DNA from: Intestinibacter bartlettii
Lineage (GTDB): Bacteria > Bacillota > Clostridia > Peptostreptococcales > Peptostreptococcaceae
DNA: 64,000 nt
Direction of reading: 5' to 3'
Assembly: GCF_018917435.1 (NCBI RefSeq)
Contig: NZ_JAHLOQ010000005.1
Span: forward strand, 1 to 64,000
Part shown: positions 1 to 8,494 of the stretch, piece after piece
How positions within the stretch are numbered: the stretch's first letter is position 1
Layout: each line of letters begins with the position of its first letter
Notes under the pieces: model-generated
What the model was told of the DNA's origin: nothing
Database searches by the model: none
The model's input: only the letters and a program-made list of their open reading frames with translations
Program-made: the position numbers and the translations under genes

Positions 1-53
1 TATTTATACAGTTCAGTACTATAACATTCAGGGCATTTAACCGTAGGTTTCAA
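1..53 (-). CDS. zinc-ribbon protein, 5' end only (possible transposase)
   Basis: Only the first 17 codons are inside the window. Read on the minus strand, a TTG start at 53 lies 9 nt after an AGAAAGGAG ribosome binding site and opens MKPTVKCPECYSTELYK, which continues off the edge. The CPEC pair followed by a polar turn is the first half of an N-terminal zinc ribbon. Such ribbons start many insertion-sequence transposases and also some regulators, so the IS assignment is only a guess. It diverges from the PucR-family gene at 176. The start and RBS are clear; the product is not. Confidence 0.5.
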   Translation of the reverse strand, partial: MKPTVKCPECYSTELYK

Positions 54-175
54 CTTTCTCGGCTCCTTTCTTTAGGGGGAATTTGTTTTGTGGTGAAACT
101 ATTGTAAACCCTAACGGGGCCGAGATTCAAATATAAATAAGTTAACAAAACGAAAAAACAAAAAAGGAGCACAAA

Positions 176-1345
176 ATGTCAATTGCAATAGAATATCTAT
201 ACAAATACATAAAAAAATTTGACGTAAATCTAATCGCGGGGGCAAGTGGGCTGAACAACAAGGTGAGATGGACGCACATTGTTGAAAGTGAGGAAATCGC
301 AAGCTTTATCCAGGCTGATGAACTTGTGTTTACGACGGGGGTAAGTACAAACGACGATACGACTTTGCTCAATATAATAAAGATTGCAAGGAATCACAAT
401 GCGAGTGGGATTGTGGTGAATACGGGCAAGTATATTGAGAAGATAAGCGAGGAAGTGATTGATTATTGCAATGAAAATGAGTTTCCGCTATTTGTTATGC
501 CTTGGAACATCAGGATTCCAGACATTATGAGGGCTTTGACGATTATAATTTTGGAATCGGAAAGGACTTATACGGAGATTTCAAATGCAATTAAGGATGC
601 GATATTTTTGCCGACTCATGAGGAATTATATGTGCAACAGTTGGAGAGAGTTGGGTTTAAGTGTGATTGGGATTATATTGTGGCGATAATTGAGCTGGAG
701 GATGATGAAAATAATACGAGCAATATTCCGACTTATGCGGAAAGGGTAAAGTCATACATAGAGAAGAAACTGAGTAATATACGAAACGATTATTTTGCAG
801 TCAACATAGGCAAATCTGTGGCTATAGTTTTTTATAATAAAACAGATTTGGAAGTTGAGAAGATAATGAAAAAGCTGTATATTTCTATGAATAAGGATCT
901 TAAAAATTTAAAACTATTTGTTGGGATAGGCAAACGTGTGAACAATTTAAAACATCTATATAAAGGATATGAAGAGGCCAAAAATGTTGCAAAAATAAAT
1001 AGGTTGATTAGCAATAATAAAGTACATATCAGATACAGCGAGATGGCGATTTATCGACTATTATTGGGGATGGAAAACAAGGAGATAATAAAGGAATTTC
1101 ACGACCAAACTATAGGTGACTTGGTTGTATATGATAAGGTCAACAATACCGATTATGTCGACTTGCTGACGAGTTATTTTGAAAACAACTGCAAGATAAA
1201 TGAAACTGCGAAAAGTCTGTACTTGCACAGAAATACTGTAAATTACAAGATAGGTAAAATTGAGGAGATTTTGGACATTAATTTAGATGATATCGGCGAC
1301 AAAAGCAAGATTTATCTATCTTTAATGATAAGATATTTACTATAA
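176..1345 (+). CDS. PucR/CdaR-family transcriptional regulator
   Basis: A 389-residue cytosolic DNA-binding regulator. The N-terminal ~125 residues fit the PucR ligand-sensing domain (VRWTHIVESEEIASFIQADELVFTTG, a hallmark segment). A middle region matches the GGDEF-like CdaR segment. The C-terminus carries the PucR-type helix-turn-helix, with ETAKSLYLHRNTVNYKIGKIEE near residues 343-364. RBS AAAGGAG precedes the ATG. The family activates purine, amino-acid or sugar-acid catabolism genes. Because the next gene downstream is a lone MFS carrier, the simplest reading is that this protein controls uptake of that carrier's substrate. The ligand cannot be told from sequence. Confidence 0.88.
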   Translation: MSIAIEYLYKYIKKFDVNLIAGASGLNNKVRWTHIVESEEIASFIQADELVFTTGVSTNDDTTLLNIIKIARNHNASGIVVNTGKYIEKISEEVIDYCNENEFPLFVMPWNIRIPDIMRALTIIILESERTYTEISNAIKDAIFLPTHEELYVQQLERVGFKCDWDYIVAIIELEDDENNTSNIPTYAERVKSYIEKKLSNIRNDYFAVNIGKSVAIVFYNKTDLEVEKIMKKLYISMNKDLKNLKLFVGIGKRVNNLKHLYKGYEEAKNVAKINRLISNNKVHIRYSEMAIYRLLLGMENKEIIKEFHDQTIGDLVVYDKVNNTDYVDLLTSYFENNCKINETAKSLYLHRNTVNYKIGKIEEILDINLDDIGDKSKIYLSLMIRYLL

Positions 1346-1542
1346 TTCTATGGACTAAAAAATATATGACATATCTATAAAATGGTGTCCTTATTATTAG
1401 AATTATAAAATTTCAGTCTACAATAAATTAACAAAAAACACCATTGTTCAACTGCACAAAGTTTATTGTGCAAAGCTACATTGAGGACATCCTTAAATAG
1501 TGGCATTATAAATGATGTCAAAAATATATAAGGAGGTTCACC

Positions 1543-2811
1543 ATGATAAATCAAGAACTTAGCACTAATAACAAAATTAATAATAAAAAGAAATATTTCA
1601 TGGTATTTATATGTATGTTTATGCAAGCTGTTCCATATAGTATAGCTCAAAACATACAACCATTATTTGTACCTTACGTGATTAAACAATTTGGATTCTC
1701 CTTAGCAGGATTTTCGCTTATATTTACTTGTGGGGCGATTGCCTCAGCGATATTTTCTCCACTTTTAGGGAATGTATTTGAAAAAGTAAACATAAAAATA
1801 CTGTTTTTAGTAGGGGCAACACTATCAGCAGTTGGATTTATAGGATTTGGATTTTCTCATAATCTAGCTCAATTTTACGCTTTAGCAGCTATGCAAAAAG
1901 TGGGTTGTCTATTATTCTCAGGGATTGGGGTTCCATATTTAATAAACCACTGGTTCCCAAAAGAAGGCAGAGGTAAAGCATTAGGGATAGCTTTCTCTGG
2001 AGGTTCGATAGGAAATGTGTTTTTACAACAAATAACTTCTCAAATGTTAGCATCAAGAGGGGCAACTTATAGTTATATATTCTTAGGAGTTGTAGCATTA
2101 GCATGCAGTTTACCGATAGTACTGATATTTATAAGATTGCCAAAAACAGGCGAAGTAGAAGTTGTGGAAGAAAATGATGCAGAAGAAGTTCAAACAGGTG
2201 GATTTGAAGGTCTTGGAGCAAAAGCAACTAAACAAAATAAATACTTCTGGTTATTCTCTATTGGATATTCAATAATCGCAATTACGATTTCAGCATTAAG
2301 CACACAATACGCAACTTATTTCACAGGAGAATTAGGATTAAGCGCAACACTAGTTGGAACTTTAGGTTCTGTGTTTGCAGCATTTTGTTTAATAGGAAAT
2401 GTTTCAGGTGGAGCTTTATTCGACAAAATCGGAACACTAAAAACAATGACTATATCTATGGTACTTCAATGCATCGCCATAGTTGCATTAATATTCTGCT
2501 CAAAAATGCACGGATTAGCATTCTTATTCTCAATAGCATACGGACTTAATGTGTACTCATATATGTCTGCACCAGCATTCATGGCTACAGACGTATTTGG
2601 CAAAAAAGAGTCGGGCATAATATTCGGGACTATATGCTTATTATTTGCACTAGGTTACGCGTTCGGATCAACATTAGTGGGCATGATAGTTGATAATATC
2701 GGGTTCGGCCCTGCATGGATAGTGATGCTTGTTTGTGTTGTTGTTGGATATGCGATGTTGCTTACATCTATCAAGAAAGTAAAAGGGCAATATGCTGAGA
2801 TGGAAATGTAA
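1543..2811 (+). CDS. MFS transporter, OxlT/oxalate-formate antiporter-like
   Basis: A 422-residue integral membrane protein with about 12 hydrophobic segments in two six-helix halves joined by an acidic loop near residues 200-225 (EVEVVEENDAEEV). The first half contains the OFA-type pattern YVIKQFGFSLAGFS and NHWFPKEGRGKALGIAFSGGSIGN. The family exchanges small organic anions or imports conjugated compounds; the substrate here is unknown. RBS AGGAGG lies 6 nt before the ATG. A 197-nt spacer separates it from the PucR-type regulator, so it probably has its own regulated promoter. A strong terminator follows. Confidence 0.85.
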   Translation: MINQELSTNNKINNKKKYFMVFICMFMQAVPYSIAQNIQPLFVPYVIKQFGFSLAGFSLIFTCGAIASAIFSPLLGNVFEKVNIKILFLVGATLSAVGFIGFGFSHNLAQFYALAAMQKVGCLLFSGIGVPYLINHWFPKEGRGKALGIAFSGGSIGNVFLQQITSQMLASRGATYSYIFLGVVALACSLPIVLIFIRLPKTGEVEVVEENDAEEVQTGGFEGLGAKATKQNKYFWLFSIGYSIIAITISALSTQYATYFTGELGLSATLVGTLGSVFAAFCLIGNVSGGALFDKIGTLKTMTISMVLQCIAIVALIFCSKMHGLAFLFSIAYGLNVYSYMSAPAFMATDVFGKKESGIIFGTICLLFALGYAFGSTLVGMIVDNIGFGPAWIVMLVCVVVGYAMLLTSIKKVKGQYAEMEM

Positions 2812-2854
2812 ATTTTATTAGGATTGCTGTTAAAATTTAAGATAAATTTAAATG

Positions 2855-2885
2855 ACTACTAAGCTTTGGGGCTTAGTAGTTTTTA
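2855..2885 (+). terminator. Rho-independent terminator after MFS gene
   Basis: A perfect 10-bp stem, ACTACTAAGC with GCTTAGTAGT, around a 6-nt loop and followed by TTTTATATTT. It lies 44 nt past the transporter stop. Confidence 0.88.
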
Positions 2886-3046
2886 TATTTATTGAAAAAT
2901 AATATACAATTACTTCAATATTCGACAAAATAAAAATTTACATTATGCTATTATAGTTAAGGTGATTTGCAAAAAATAAAAAAACTTAAAAAGATGGGGA
3001 GCAAATCAACTAATAAAAATTACAAACTATAATAGGAGGGTATGGA

Positions 3047-3838
3047 ATGTTTTGTAGAAATTGTGGGACGGAGTTAGAGAGCAATCACAAGTTTTGTGGT
3101 GAATGCGGTCAGAGGCAGGACTTTAATAATGACGTCGACTTATCGGGAGTAAATAATTTTAATGGTAGTATTGCAATGGATTATAATGGTGGGAGTGTGT
3201 TAAAAGCCAATTATTTGGAGATATTTAAAACATTTTTCATCGGAATGGCATTTGTAGCATTAGGAACAATATTCGCACTTTATTGTTTACCGTATTCAAT
3301 AATAGAAATAATAGATAAGTTATTTTTAGTATTTATAGTGGTATCAACTTTTGTGCTGAAAAAAAATATATTTAAAACAAAAATGTCATTGAATATATAT
3401 AGTTTTGTTCTTGGAATTATAATAAGTGTTACTTTATTTTATTACATAGGGAGTTTAGGTGGTTCAATATTTATGTCATGCGTGATGGGTGTTGCATTAA
3501 TATTTGGTGTTGCATATTATTATGCATTAAACTCTGATGCGGAAGATATTTTCAGTATGGGACCTATGTTATACAAGTGTATGTGGGCTTTAGTAGCATT
3601 TGAAATATTAAATATATTCTTATTTAGATTTGGTTTATTTGATATGGTATTATCTACAGCTGCTATACTTATATATTCAACATACACAGTTTACACTATG
3701 AAAGTGATGCAAGTACAATGTGAAAGTGAGATTTTAGATGAAGAAAGTATTGTAATTATCTCATTATCATTGATAACATCATTCTTAAATTTATTATTAC
3801 ACTTATTAAGAATAGTAGCTGCGGCAAAACGCGATTAG
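3047..3838 (+). CDS. zinc-ribbon membrane protein, hypothetical
   Basis: 263 residues. The N-terminus is a double-knuckle zinc ribbon with cysteines at 3, 6, 17 and 20 (CRNC and CGEC). A short Asn/Gly-rich linker and about six hydrophobic segments follow. This zinc-ribbon-plus-membrane layout is common in Firmicutes proteins of unknown role. A GGAGGG ribosome binding site lies just before the ATG. It is monocistronic, with terminators on both sides. No enzymatic motif is visible. A role as a membrane scaffold or sensor would be a guess. Confidence 0.75.
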   Translation: MFCRNCGTELESNHKFCGECGQRQDFNNDVDLSGVNNFNGSIAMDYNGGSVLKANYLEIFKTFFIGMAFVALGTIFALYCLPYSIIEIIDKLFLVFIVVSTFVLKKNIFKTKMSLNIYSFVLGIIISVTLFYYIGSLGGSIFMSCVMGVALIFGVAYYYALNSDAEDIFSMGPMLYKCMWALVAFEILNIFLFRFGLFDMVLSTAAILIYSTYTVYTMKVMQVQCESEILDEESIVIISLSLITSFLNLLLHLLRIVAAAKRD

Positions 3839-3869
3839 TAAATTACATTTTTAAAATAATATAGTTAAT

Positions 3870-3905
3870 AAAAGGTATAAATTCATAAAGAGTTTATACC
3901 TTTTT
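3870..3905 (+). terminator. terminator after zinc-ribbon membrane gene
   Basis: An AAAGGTATAAA / TTTATACCTTTT stem with an 11-nt loop runs into a T-run, 30 nt past the stop codon. Confidence 0.85.
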
Positions 3906-3966
3906 TCATTAAATACAATTAAATATATTATAATTTATAATATAAATAAAAAGGGGGTAAAAACGC

Positions 3967-4623
3967 ATGAGCAACAAAAAACAGAGGGGAAAATACAAAA
4001 TAGCCAGTTTAATCTTAGGTGCATTTGTAATACTCACAATAATAGGAGTCGTATTTATAAAGAAAGACATCCTACATATCCCATCAAACACACTGACAGA
4101 AAACTCAACAAAAGATGTAGCAACAAATTCTTCAGAAAAAAATGCATCACAAAAAGACGAAACCACATTAGAAAGCAAGAACAGTATTACAAAAAATAAA
4201 TCTCACAAAAGTCACAATACTCACGATAAACATAACAGCGATAATAATGATACAACTACTGATAATAATTCAAACACTCAAAATAATACAAATCAAAACA
4301 ACACAAATTCCAATAATCAAAACAGCAATAATTCAAACATTCAAAACAATAAGCCAGCCGCAACAATAACAGAAAATCAAGCATTACAATTAGCTAAACA
4401 AAAATGGCAATCTGCATATGCAAATGCAGACGATGATATACCAATAACACCTTCATATAAATATCATGGAATTTGCTATCATGACACAGATTGTTTCTGT
4501 AGATATACAGATAAACCAGCTTATTTATTTAGCGTAGTTCATATATATGATAATAATGACCAAGGAACCCATCCAGATTATATTTGTGTTTATACAGATG
4601 GAAGTCTTGTGGAGATTTATTAA
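3967..4623 (+). CDS. membrane-anchored Asn-rich protein, hypothetical
   Basis: 218 residues. A short basic start and one hydrophobic helix (about residues 12-33, IASLILGAFVILTIIGVVF) anchor an outward-facing protein. Residues ~45-135 are a low-complexity Ser/Thr/His/Asn linker. The last ~85 residues form a compact domain beginning ITENQALQLAKQKW and including CYHDTDCFCRYTDKPAYLFSV, with three closely spaced Cys and aromatic residues. The C-terminal domain resembles small secreted PepSY-like or lipoprotein tail domains, but I cannot name it. RBS GGGGGT precedes the ATG. Confidence 0.65.
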   Translation: MSNKKQRGKYKIASLILGAFVILTIIGVVFIKKDILHIPSNTLTENSTKDVATNSSEKNASQKDETTLESKNSITKNKSHKSHNTHDKHNSDNNDTTTDNNSNTQNNTNQNNTNSNNQNSNNSNIQNNKPAATITENQALQLAKQKWQSAYANADDDIPITPSYKYHGICYHDTDCFCRYTDKPAYLFSVVHIYDNNDQGTHPDYICVYTDGSLVEIY

Positions 4624-4758
4624 ATATATATTGAACAAGTAGCAGTTATTAAAAATATGATTTTGTGTAGAATATAGGAATTAAGGATATAAATATAATA
4701 CAGATAAAATATACCTATTATGGTATAATCTAAATAAAAAATAAAAGGAGTTGAAAAT

Positions 4759-5640
4759 ATGAGAGGATTATTAGATCCAAAAATGGATTTCGTATTTAAA
4801 AATATATTTGGTAGCGAAAAACATCCAAATATACTGATATCCTTCCTAAATGCAACTTTAAAACCAAAAGATTTAATAACAGCTGTTGAGATAAAAAATA
4901 CAGATTTAAATAAGGGTTATATAGAGGATAAATTTTCGAGACTAGATGTAAAAGCTACAACTAGTAATAATGAGATAATTAACATAGAAATTCAACTTAA
5001 AAATGAATATAACATGATAAAAAGGAGTCTGTATTATTGGTCAAAGCTATATTCAGAACAGCTTAGTGAAGGTGAAGATTATAGTGTTTTAAAAAGAACA
5101 ATTTGTATAAATATACTTAACTTCAAATATTTAAAAACAAGAAAATTCCACAGTGGATACAGATTAAAAGAAATATACAGTAATGAAGAATTGACAAATG
5201 TAGCCGAAATTCACTTTATAGAGATTCCAAAATTGGAAGATGGTTCTGATGAAAAAGACATGCTTGTTGCGTGGATTGAATTCTTAAAAAATCCGGAAAG
5301 TGAAAAAGTAAGAAGTTTAGAAATGAGTATAGATGAAATAAGAGAAGCAAAAGATGAGCTTATAAGAATGAGTAATGATGATACTCAACGTGAATTATAC
5401 GAAATGAGAGCAAAAACACTAAAGGATAAAATAAGTGCATTAAATGAAGCAGAGAGAAAAGGAATTCAGAAAGGAATTCAGAAGGGAATTCAGAAGGGTA
5501 GAGAAGAAGGCATCAAGGAAGGCGAAAAAAGTAAGGCTATAGAAATAGCAAAATCTATGATAAATATAGGACTGGACAAAGAAACTATAGCAAAATCAAC
5601 AGGGCTGGAGTTATCAGAAATAGAAAAATTAATAGATTAA
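4759..5640 (+). CDS. Rpn-family PD-(D/E)XK nuclease / transposase-like protein
   Basis: 293 residues. The opening MRGLLDPKMDFVFKNIFGSEKHPNILISFLNA is the signature of the Rpn/PDDEXK_2 family (recombination-promoting nuclease, YhgA-like). A PD-(D/E)XK core is visible as SRLDVKAT followed by INIEIQL, giving the D and ExQ catalytic pair. Near residues 233-248 a KGIQ repeat precedes a Lys/Glu-rich helix and a short predicted DNA-binding tail. Family members promote RecA-independent recombination or act as degenerate transposases. RBS AAAGGAG. It stands alone with a terminator. The 12-bp repeat inside the gene is listed separately. Confidence 0.87.
   Translation: MRGLLDPKMDFVFKNIFGSEKHPNILISFLNATLKPKDLITAVEIKNTDLNKGYIEDKFSRLDVKATTSNNEIINIEIQLKNEYNMIKRSLYYWSKLYSEQLSEGEDYSVLKRTICINILNFKYLKTRKFHSGYRLKEIYSNEELTNVAEIHFIEIPKLEDGSDEKDMLVAWIEFLKNPESEKVRSLEMSIDEIREAKDELIRMSNDDTQRELYEMRAKTLKDKISALNEAERKGIQKGIQKGIQKGREEGIKEGEKSKAIEIAKSMINIGLDKETIAKSTGLELSEIEKLID
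5461..5496 (+). repeat. 12-bp tandem repeat x3 inside the Rpn gene
   Basis: Three copies of GGAATTCAGAA(A/G) lie head to tail, each encoding G-I-Q-K. The unit is a multiple of three, so gain or loss of copies keeps the reading frame and changes only linker length. Confidence 0.9.
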
Positions 5641-5648
5641 TTTAAACT

Positions 5649-5682
5649 AAAAAGTAGAGCGAGAATAACTCTACTTTTTTTA
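5649..5682 (+). terminator. terminator after Rpn gene
   Basis: AAAAAGTAGAG / CTCTACTTTTT stem with a 9-nt loop and a T-run, starting 9 nt past the stop. Confidence 0.88.
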
Positions 5683-5806
5683 TACTAAAAATAGTCAATG
5701 ATATTATTATGATATTGATATTCATGTAAAAGTTATAGAATAGGCAATTATGAGCATATAGTATCACACCAATATAGAAAATATTTAAAAATCTAACTAA
5801 AATTCG

Positions 5807-5835
5807 TTGACAAAACCAAACCAGTTTCATATAAT
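5807..5835 (+). promoter_or_regulatory. consensus sigma-A promoter
   Basis: TTGACA at 5807-5812, exactly 17 nt, then TATAAT at 5830-5835. This is a perfect consensus pair. The next convincing start codon is at 6103, so the transcript would carry a ~260-nt leader. Confidence 0.7.
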
Positions 5836-5840
5836 GTAAT

Positions 5841-6102
5841 TACGGCCTTACAAATAAAGGAAATAAAAAGTCGAAAACAGTCAATGATCTAGAATTAATA
5901 AACGACATCATCTTGAATGATGATGTGCTAATCATAAATCCAGTAAAATATTTCTATAATAATCACAACTTAAACTGGAAATTTCTCAGATATTAAAAAA
6001 TTAATAGTAGCATTTATAAGTTTTATATTTATATGTTCTTTACTGTGCAGTTATTTTAATGTGAAATAGTCTGCATAATAGATAAAAAGAGAGGAGAATA
6101 GT
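5841..6102 (+). other. leader or gene remnant upstream of 6103
   Basis: This stretch between a perfect promoter and the next gene has no complete gene. One frame (about 5836-5996) is open for ~50 codons and ends LIINPVKYFYNNHNLNWKF.. before TAA, but it has no plausible start codon or RBS. It may be the tail of a decayed gene or simply an untranslated leader. Confidence 0.3.
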
Positions 6103-6729
6103 ATGAATTTAAAAGAAGCTTTTCGTTATATGAATTTTTTAGAAAACTTAATGTATGAAGGTTTTACGTTTTTAGATACAGAGGAATTTGTAACTAGAAC
6201 AAAGGAAATTCATCTAAGAAGCAAGACTAACCCAGATATAGAAGACGAGGTTATTGAAGATGCTAATCCTTCAGAAGTTGATTTTAATGCCAATACAGTT
6301 ATCTACTTGGAAGAAGAAATTATAAAAGAAAGAGAAAGTCTTTCAAAAGCTATTAGTAAAGCAAAACAAAAGTCAAAAATTGATATTGATTTAGCCATAG
6401 CTAGCAACAAAAAACGCCAAGCTTTTATAGGAATGTTGAGAGAGCTAGCAAAAACAAAATCTTCTGAGAGAATTGTAAAAGAATCAGGGTACAAATTTAA
6501 TAGTGAAGGCAATCAAGTTTCTTATGTTTATGACGTCAAGAAAATAACTACTATTGATTTTGATAGAAACAAAGTTAAGAAACTTATCAAGACTTTGTCT
6601 GAGCAATGTGATAAGGTATCTTGTGATATCGACAGAAATATGCTTAATACTGAAGTTGAGTTTGAGCCTAAGTGGGCACTAACAGATACTATTGAGGATA
6701 TTTGTGAAGAGTTAGAAAATCATAATTAG
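6103..6729 (+). CDS. conserved hypothetical protein, coiled-coil
   Basis: 208 residues, soluble, acidic and mostly helical. It opens MNLKEAFRYMNFLENLM and has a long helix (about residues 70-125, EEEIIKERESLSKAISKAKQK) followed by ESGYKFNSEGNQVSYVYDVKKITTIDFDRNKVK. I recall similar proteins as uncharacterised Firmicutes proteins, sometimes near mobile elements, but cannot assign a named domain. RBS AGAGGAG lies 7 nt before the ATG. It appears monocistronic, downstream of a consensus promoter. No catalytic motif is evident. Confidence 0.7.
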   Translation: MNLKEAFRYMNFLENLMYEGFTFLDTEEFVTRTKEIHLRSKTNPDIEDEVIEDANPSEVDFNANTVIYLEEEIIKERESLSKAISKAKQKSKIDIDLAIASNKKRQAFIGMLRELAKTKSSERIVKESGYKFNSEGNQVSYVYDVKKITTIDFDRNKVKKLIKTLSEQCDKVSCDIDRNMLNTEVEFEPKWALTDTIEDICEELENHN

Positions 6730-7299
6730 ATAGATAAAGGGAGGCCTCGAAGGAGGTTCTCCACTTTGGATTATGTATCAAGGGCAAAAGGTTAGTAATT
6801 GGTTGCTTCCTTGTCGATGAAGTATGATTTGACAATATCTTTATCTAATGCAGATGAAACATGATATAAATTGTGGGAATAAGAAAATGTTCATTACCAA
6901 TATTTTCGCCATCCAATAAACACAAATTTTATTCACTAACCATCAAACATTAGAGTATTCTTACGCGAGCGTGCTAGTACACCAATTCTAAAATTCAAGA
7001 TACATTTCGCTACGATTTTAAAAAATGAGTTCGATTTAGTTTATAAAAAAGTACAATTTTATTAGATGATTTAACAGGTTTAACTTGGTTTAAATCTTTG
7101 ATAAGTTGGAAATTTTATAAACAAATTAATCAATAAACACCTTTTGCTTTTTATAGATAATCTAAAATTTTATAAAGATGAATATGAAATATATACAATA
7201 GCACATATTAATTTATCTGCTATTTTTTTGAATAATTAAAAATTTACTTCAATATATTATATAGAGTAGAAAAACTATAAGAATAAGAGGGGAGTATAT
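6730..7299. other. 570-nt gene-poor stretch
   Basis: No gene with a start, RBS and codon-like composition is visible on either strand. A ~28-codon minus-strand frame near 6800-6890 (ending KDIVKSYFIDKEATNY) may be a scrap of a lost gene. The rest is AT-rich, with a GGAGGCCTCGAAGGAGG patch near 6739. Confidence 0.4.
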
Positions 7300-7821
7300 A
7301 TGAAGAAATTATTAATTATTTTTTTATCATGTGTAATGATAGGTGGAAGTATGATAGGGTGCGATAAACTTCAAGGTAAAACATCTAATATTAAGAATAA
7401 TGCGAATAAAAATCAGCAGCAACAACAACAACAGCAACAACAGCAACAATCTAGCACTAATCAAACAAAACAAGAATCGGATTCAGAGCTTTTTAAGGAT
7501 TCAATGAAAGAAGGAAAATTAGCACTAGCAGAAGGAGAATATTATGTAGCTAGAGATATGTTTAAATTAGCCTTGGAAGAAAAAAGCGATGATGAAGCAT
7601 CAAAATTAAAAGAACAATGCGATATACTTTGTGAAATTGATGAAATAAGTAATTCAGATTATTTTAATCTAGACCGTAATCCTACAGAGCAAGAAGCAAA
7701 TTATATACTTAGAGACTGTGATAAAATAGTTGAGTTATGTGACAAAATAATGGCTATAGATAGTAAGTCAGATGCTGCTAAAAATGAAGCTAAAAGACTT
7801 AAGGAAATTTATGAATATTGA
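7300..7821 (+). CDS. poly-Gln lipoprotein, hypothetical
   Basis: 173 residues. A lipoprotein signal (MKKLLIIFLSCVMIGGSMIGC, lipobox MIGC, Cys21) is followed by an Asn/Lys linker and 12 consecutive glutamines encoded by mixed CAG/CAA codons. The mature domain is helical and acidic, with ALAEGEYYVARDMFKLALEEKSDDEA resembling one or two TPR-like helix pairs. It should be anchored on the outer face of the membrane. The function is unknown. RBS AGGGGAG. The CAR tract could vary in length by slippage without shifting the frame. Confidence 0.75.
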   Translation: MKKLLIIFLSCVMIGGSMIGCDKLQGKTSNIKNNANKNQQQQQQQQQQQQSSTNQTKQESDSELFKDSMKEGKLALAEGEYYVARDMFKLALEEKSDDEASKLKEQCDILCEIDEISNSDYFNLDRNPTEQEANYILRDCDKIVELCDKIMAIDSKSDAAKNEAKRLKEIYEY

Positions 7822-7883
7822 GATAATGATTTGCAAGACGATGAAAATCAAATTCACATGAATATAATATGAAATTTATAATA

Positions 7884-7920
7884 AAAACCTTAGAAGATAT
7901 TCAGATTCTTCTAAGGTTTT
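7884..7920. terminator. bidirectional terminator between convergent genes
   Basis: A perfect 14-bp stem (AAAACCTTAGAAGA with TCTTCTAAGGTTTT), A-rich on the left and T-rich on the right, so it works both ways. It overlaps the stop codon of the minus-strand HxlR gene. Confidence 0.85.
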
Positions 7921-8273
7921 ATTTGTTGATATTCTTTAATATATTCCTCGCCCCAATCTTTTAAAACATCAAGTACACTAGTAAAACTTTCGCCAGTTTT
8001 ACTAAGAGAATACTCAACTTTGGGTGGAGTTTGGTCATAAACTATTTTTTCGATTAAATGATCATTGATAAGTTCATTTAGTTGTTTTGACAAAACACCT
8101 TTTGATGCTCCTGGCATAAGGCGTTGAAGTTCGCTAAAGCGTCTTTTTTCTTGACTTAGATACCATAAAATCGGTATTTTCCACTTGCCCGATATTAACT
8201 TACTCACAATCTTTATAGGGCAAATTTCCCTTGATTGCTCACATACTGAAGGTCTATTAACTAATTCTTGCAT
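7911..8273 (-). CDS. HxlR-family transcriptional regulator
   Basis: About 120 residues from the ATG at 8273, which has a TAGGAG ribosome binding site 7 nt upstream. Longer in-frame starts have none. The HxlR winged helix is clear: CPIKIVSKLISGKWKIPILWYLSQEKRRFSELQRLMPGASKGVLSKQLNELINDHLIEK. Cys residues near the N-terminus (CEQSREICPI) match the redox- or electrophile-sensing cysteines of this family. Relatives repress divergent nitroreductase or quinone-reductase genes, which fits the nitroreductase pair starting at 8495. An imperfect operator-like dyad lies just upstream. Confidence 0.9.
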   Translation of the reverse strand: MQELVNRPSVCEQSREICPIKIVSKLISGKWKIPILWYLSQEKRRFSELQRLMPGASKGVLSKQLNELINDHLIEKIVYDQTPPKVEYSLSKTGESFTSVLDVLKDWGEEYIKEYQQIKP

Positions 8274-8308
8274 AATAAATCTCCTAAAATAAAATTTATA
8301 GGTTATCA

Positions 8309-8338
8309 CTTTATGGTCGTAAAAAAGTGACCACTTGT
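8309..8338. promoter_or_regulatory. candidate HxlR operator
   Basis: Imperfect dyad TGGTC-N10-GACCA (8314-8333), flanked by CACTT/AAGTG elements, just upstream of hxlR and within its divergent control region with the nitroreductase genes. HxlR proteins bind dyads of about this size. Assignment is from position and symmetry only. Confidence 0.4.
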
Positions 8339-8494
8339 CTACATACATCAATCATATTAATATATATTTATCGCTTTAAAGGCTATATATATAAATTAAT
8401 ATAATATAAATAGCAAACACAGTAAATATCAAAGGTATAAAAGTTAAAAATATGTAAATTATAAAATAATAATGCTATATACGAGGTGGATAAA

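Noticed and set aside
6739-6770. GGAGGCCTCGAAGGAGG patch as a strong RBS for a new gene
   Set aside because: No start codon and open frame follow at a suitable distance on either strand.
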